From assembly GCA_964556005.1 (NCBI GenBank), contig CAZKUR010000141.1, positions 1-6,552 of the forward strand: a DNA stretch of 6,552 nt, written 5' to 3'. The stretch comes from CAZKUR01 sp964556005 (GTDB taxonomy: Bacteria; Bacteroidota; Ignavibacteria; Ignavibacteriales; Ignavibacteriaceae). The number at the start of each line of letters is the position of its first letter. Position 1 is the stretch's first letter. Under the pieces are notes generated by a model, which did not search any database, was not told where the DNA came from, and worked only from the letters and a program-made list of their open reading frames with translations. Of the stretch, positions 6,035 to 6,552 are shown piece by piece. Made by a program: the position numbers and the translations under genes.

Positions 6035-6154
6035 TTAAAATAGGTTTCGCTCACCAAACTTAATCTTATGCTCGTTCAGCAGCCTGATATATTCTTCTAT
6101 AAAAGTAACTTTTTTATAATGTTCTTTTTTATCAATTGCTGTTACTATAACATT
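6035..6154 (-). pseudogene. C-terminal remnant of a REP-associated (Y1/IS200-like) transposase
   Basis: On the minus strand an open frame ending at TAA (6035-6037) gives 39 protein-like residues: NVIVTAIDKKEHYKKVTF, then IEEYIRLLNEHKIKFGERNLF. From memory of the family, REP-associated tyrosine transposases of Bacteroidota-like bacteria commonly end in a segment of the type 'I.NQKEHHKKKTF.EEYI.LL...IEYDERYL(W/F)', which matches closely. The catalytic Tyr and HUH motif are absent, because the frame runs upstream into the 3' end of the crotonase gene in another register. It is therefore a dead C-terminal scrap of a gene otherwise lost. Its place beside an array of short palindromes fits REP/RAYT biology, in which such transposases act on nearby hairpins. 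No alignment was run, so the family assignment rests on motif recognition. Confidence 0.6.
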
Positions 6155-6155
6155 T

Positions 6156-6552
6156 TTACTTCCCTGAAAATTCAACACGCTGGCCTATGGAAGTCAATCC
6201 AAGTAACGCATCCTGAGTTGAGAAAATACGGTTAAGTTCTTTTAATTCCGATTCAACACCTTTGACTTCATCAATAAGTTTTTCTGCAATGTCTAAAGCT
6301 ATAGGTGCTTTTCTCTTTATAATTTTACAGAATTTTTGTGCCTGTTCTTCAGGTAAGTTACCGGATTCAAACTTATCGCCTTTTATATCTGCGATTTTAT
6401 TTTTTTTGAAAAAGTCTTCAACAGCATTCCACTCAGGATCTAATTTTTTAGATAGGCTTTCGACTGCCGGAATAACTTTATATCCTTCAAGTATTTCAAA
6501 AAACTCATCAATATCAATCACTTTATCGACTAGACCAATCTGTTTTGCTTTT
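6156..6552 (-). CDS. Crotonase-family (enoyl-CoA hydratase-like) protein, C-terminal part
   Basis: The last 131 residues of a protein whose 5' end lies beyond the window's right edge. The segment AKQIGLVDKV matches the crotonase 'A..lGLVd.Vv' region after the active site. KAPIALDIAEKLID and FSTQDALLGLTSIGQRVEFSGK match the C-terminal helices of enoyl-CoA hydratases, with the usual 'T.DA.EG' and terminal 'F.GK'. Between them lies an insert of about 45 residues (near DPEWNAVEDFFKKN) longer than in simple hydratases. It recalls 3-hydroxyisobutyryl-CoA hydrolases and the hydratase half of fused 3-hydroxyacyl-CoA dehydrogenase/enoyl-CoA hydratases. I favour the fused beta-oxidation type, but the catalytic residues and any dehydrogenase domain are off-window. 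A GTG at 6521 is not the start, since the frame and family similarity continue upstream. The stop codon overlaps the register of the transposase remnant. Confidence 0.75.
   Translation of the reverse strand, partial: KAKQIGLVDKVIDIDEFFEILEGYKVIPAVESLSKKLDPEWNAVEDFFKKNKIADIKGDKFESGNLPEEQAQKFCKIIKRKAPIALDIAEKLIDEVKGVESELKELNRIFSTQDALLGLTSIGQRVEFSGK

Noticed and set aside
6156..6521. Short complete 121-residue protein starting at GTG 6521
   Set aside because: The frame stays open to the window edge and the upstream residues (AKQIGLVDK) fit the crotonase family, so the GTG is an internal Val codon.

Overview
The window looks like chromosomal DNA from an AT-rich member of the Bacteroidota/Chlorobiota/Ignavibacteriota group, most likely an Ignavibacteria-type bacterium. 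The main evidence is the secreted glycosidase. It ends in a type IX secretion (T9SS) sorting tail of the 'NYPNPFNPNTTI ... GREVKTLVN ... SSGVYFYKL' kind, which is very common in Ignavibacteria. The weak or absent Shine-Dalgarno signal at the glycosidase start and the low GC content fit this. The phylum call is an inference from motifs, not from a database search.

Layout, left to right. (1) The 3' end of a tRNA-Ser, cut by the window edge (1-40). (2) An AT-rich leader, then a plus-strand gene for a lipoprotein prolyl oligopeptidase (S9A family) with an intact Ser-Asp-His triad (307-2439), ended by a long hairpin plus T-run terminator. (3) A 346-base intergenic region between two convergent genes, holding degenerate 7-bp tandem repeats, an 11-bp inverted repeat and a short hairpin. 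(4) A minus-strand gene for a secreted GH31 alpha-glycosidase with a T9SS tail (2786-5545). (5) About 490 bases without an intact gene, packed with short palindromes. (6) A fragment matching the C-terminus of a REP-associated (Y1/IS200-like) transposase (6035-6154, minus). (7) The C-terminal part of a crotonase-family protein on the minus strand that runs off the right edge (6156-6552).

The three proteins do not form an obvious pathway. The peptidase and the GH31 enzyme both act outside the cytoplasm on oligomeric nutrients (peptides and alpha-glycans), while the crotonase belongs to acyl-CoA metabolism in the cytoplasm. They are convergent or separated by long spacers, so no operon is suggested.

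The most interesting part is 5630-6154. There, a two-hairpin unit occurs in both orientations. Its 11-nt linker (AACGTGAATA followed by A or G), its 27-nt hairpin-to-hairpin offset and its GAA-type loops are conserved, while the stem sequences differ completely and stay self-complementary. Three plus-strand copies lie at an exact 50-bp period. A decayed REP-associated transposase remnant next to them suggests, but does not prove, a REP/RAYT-like mobile palindrome system.
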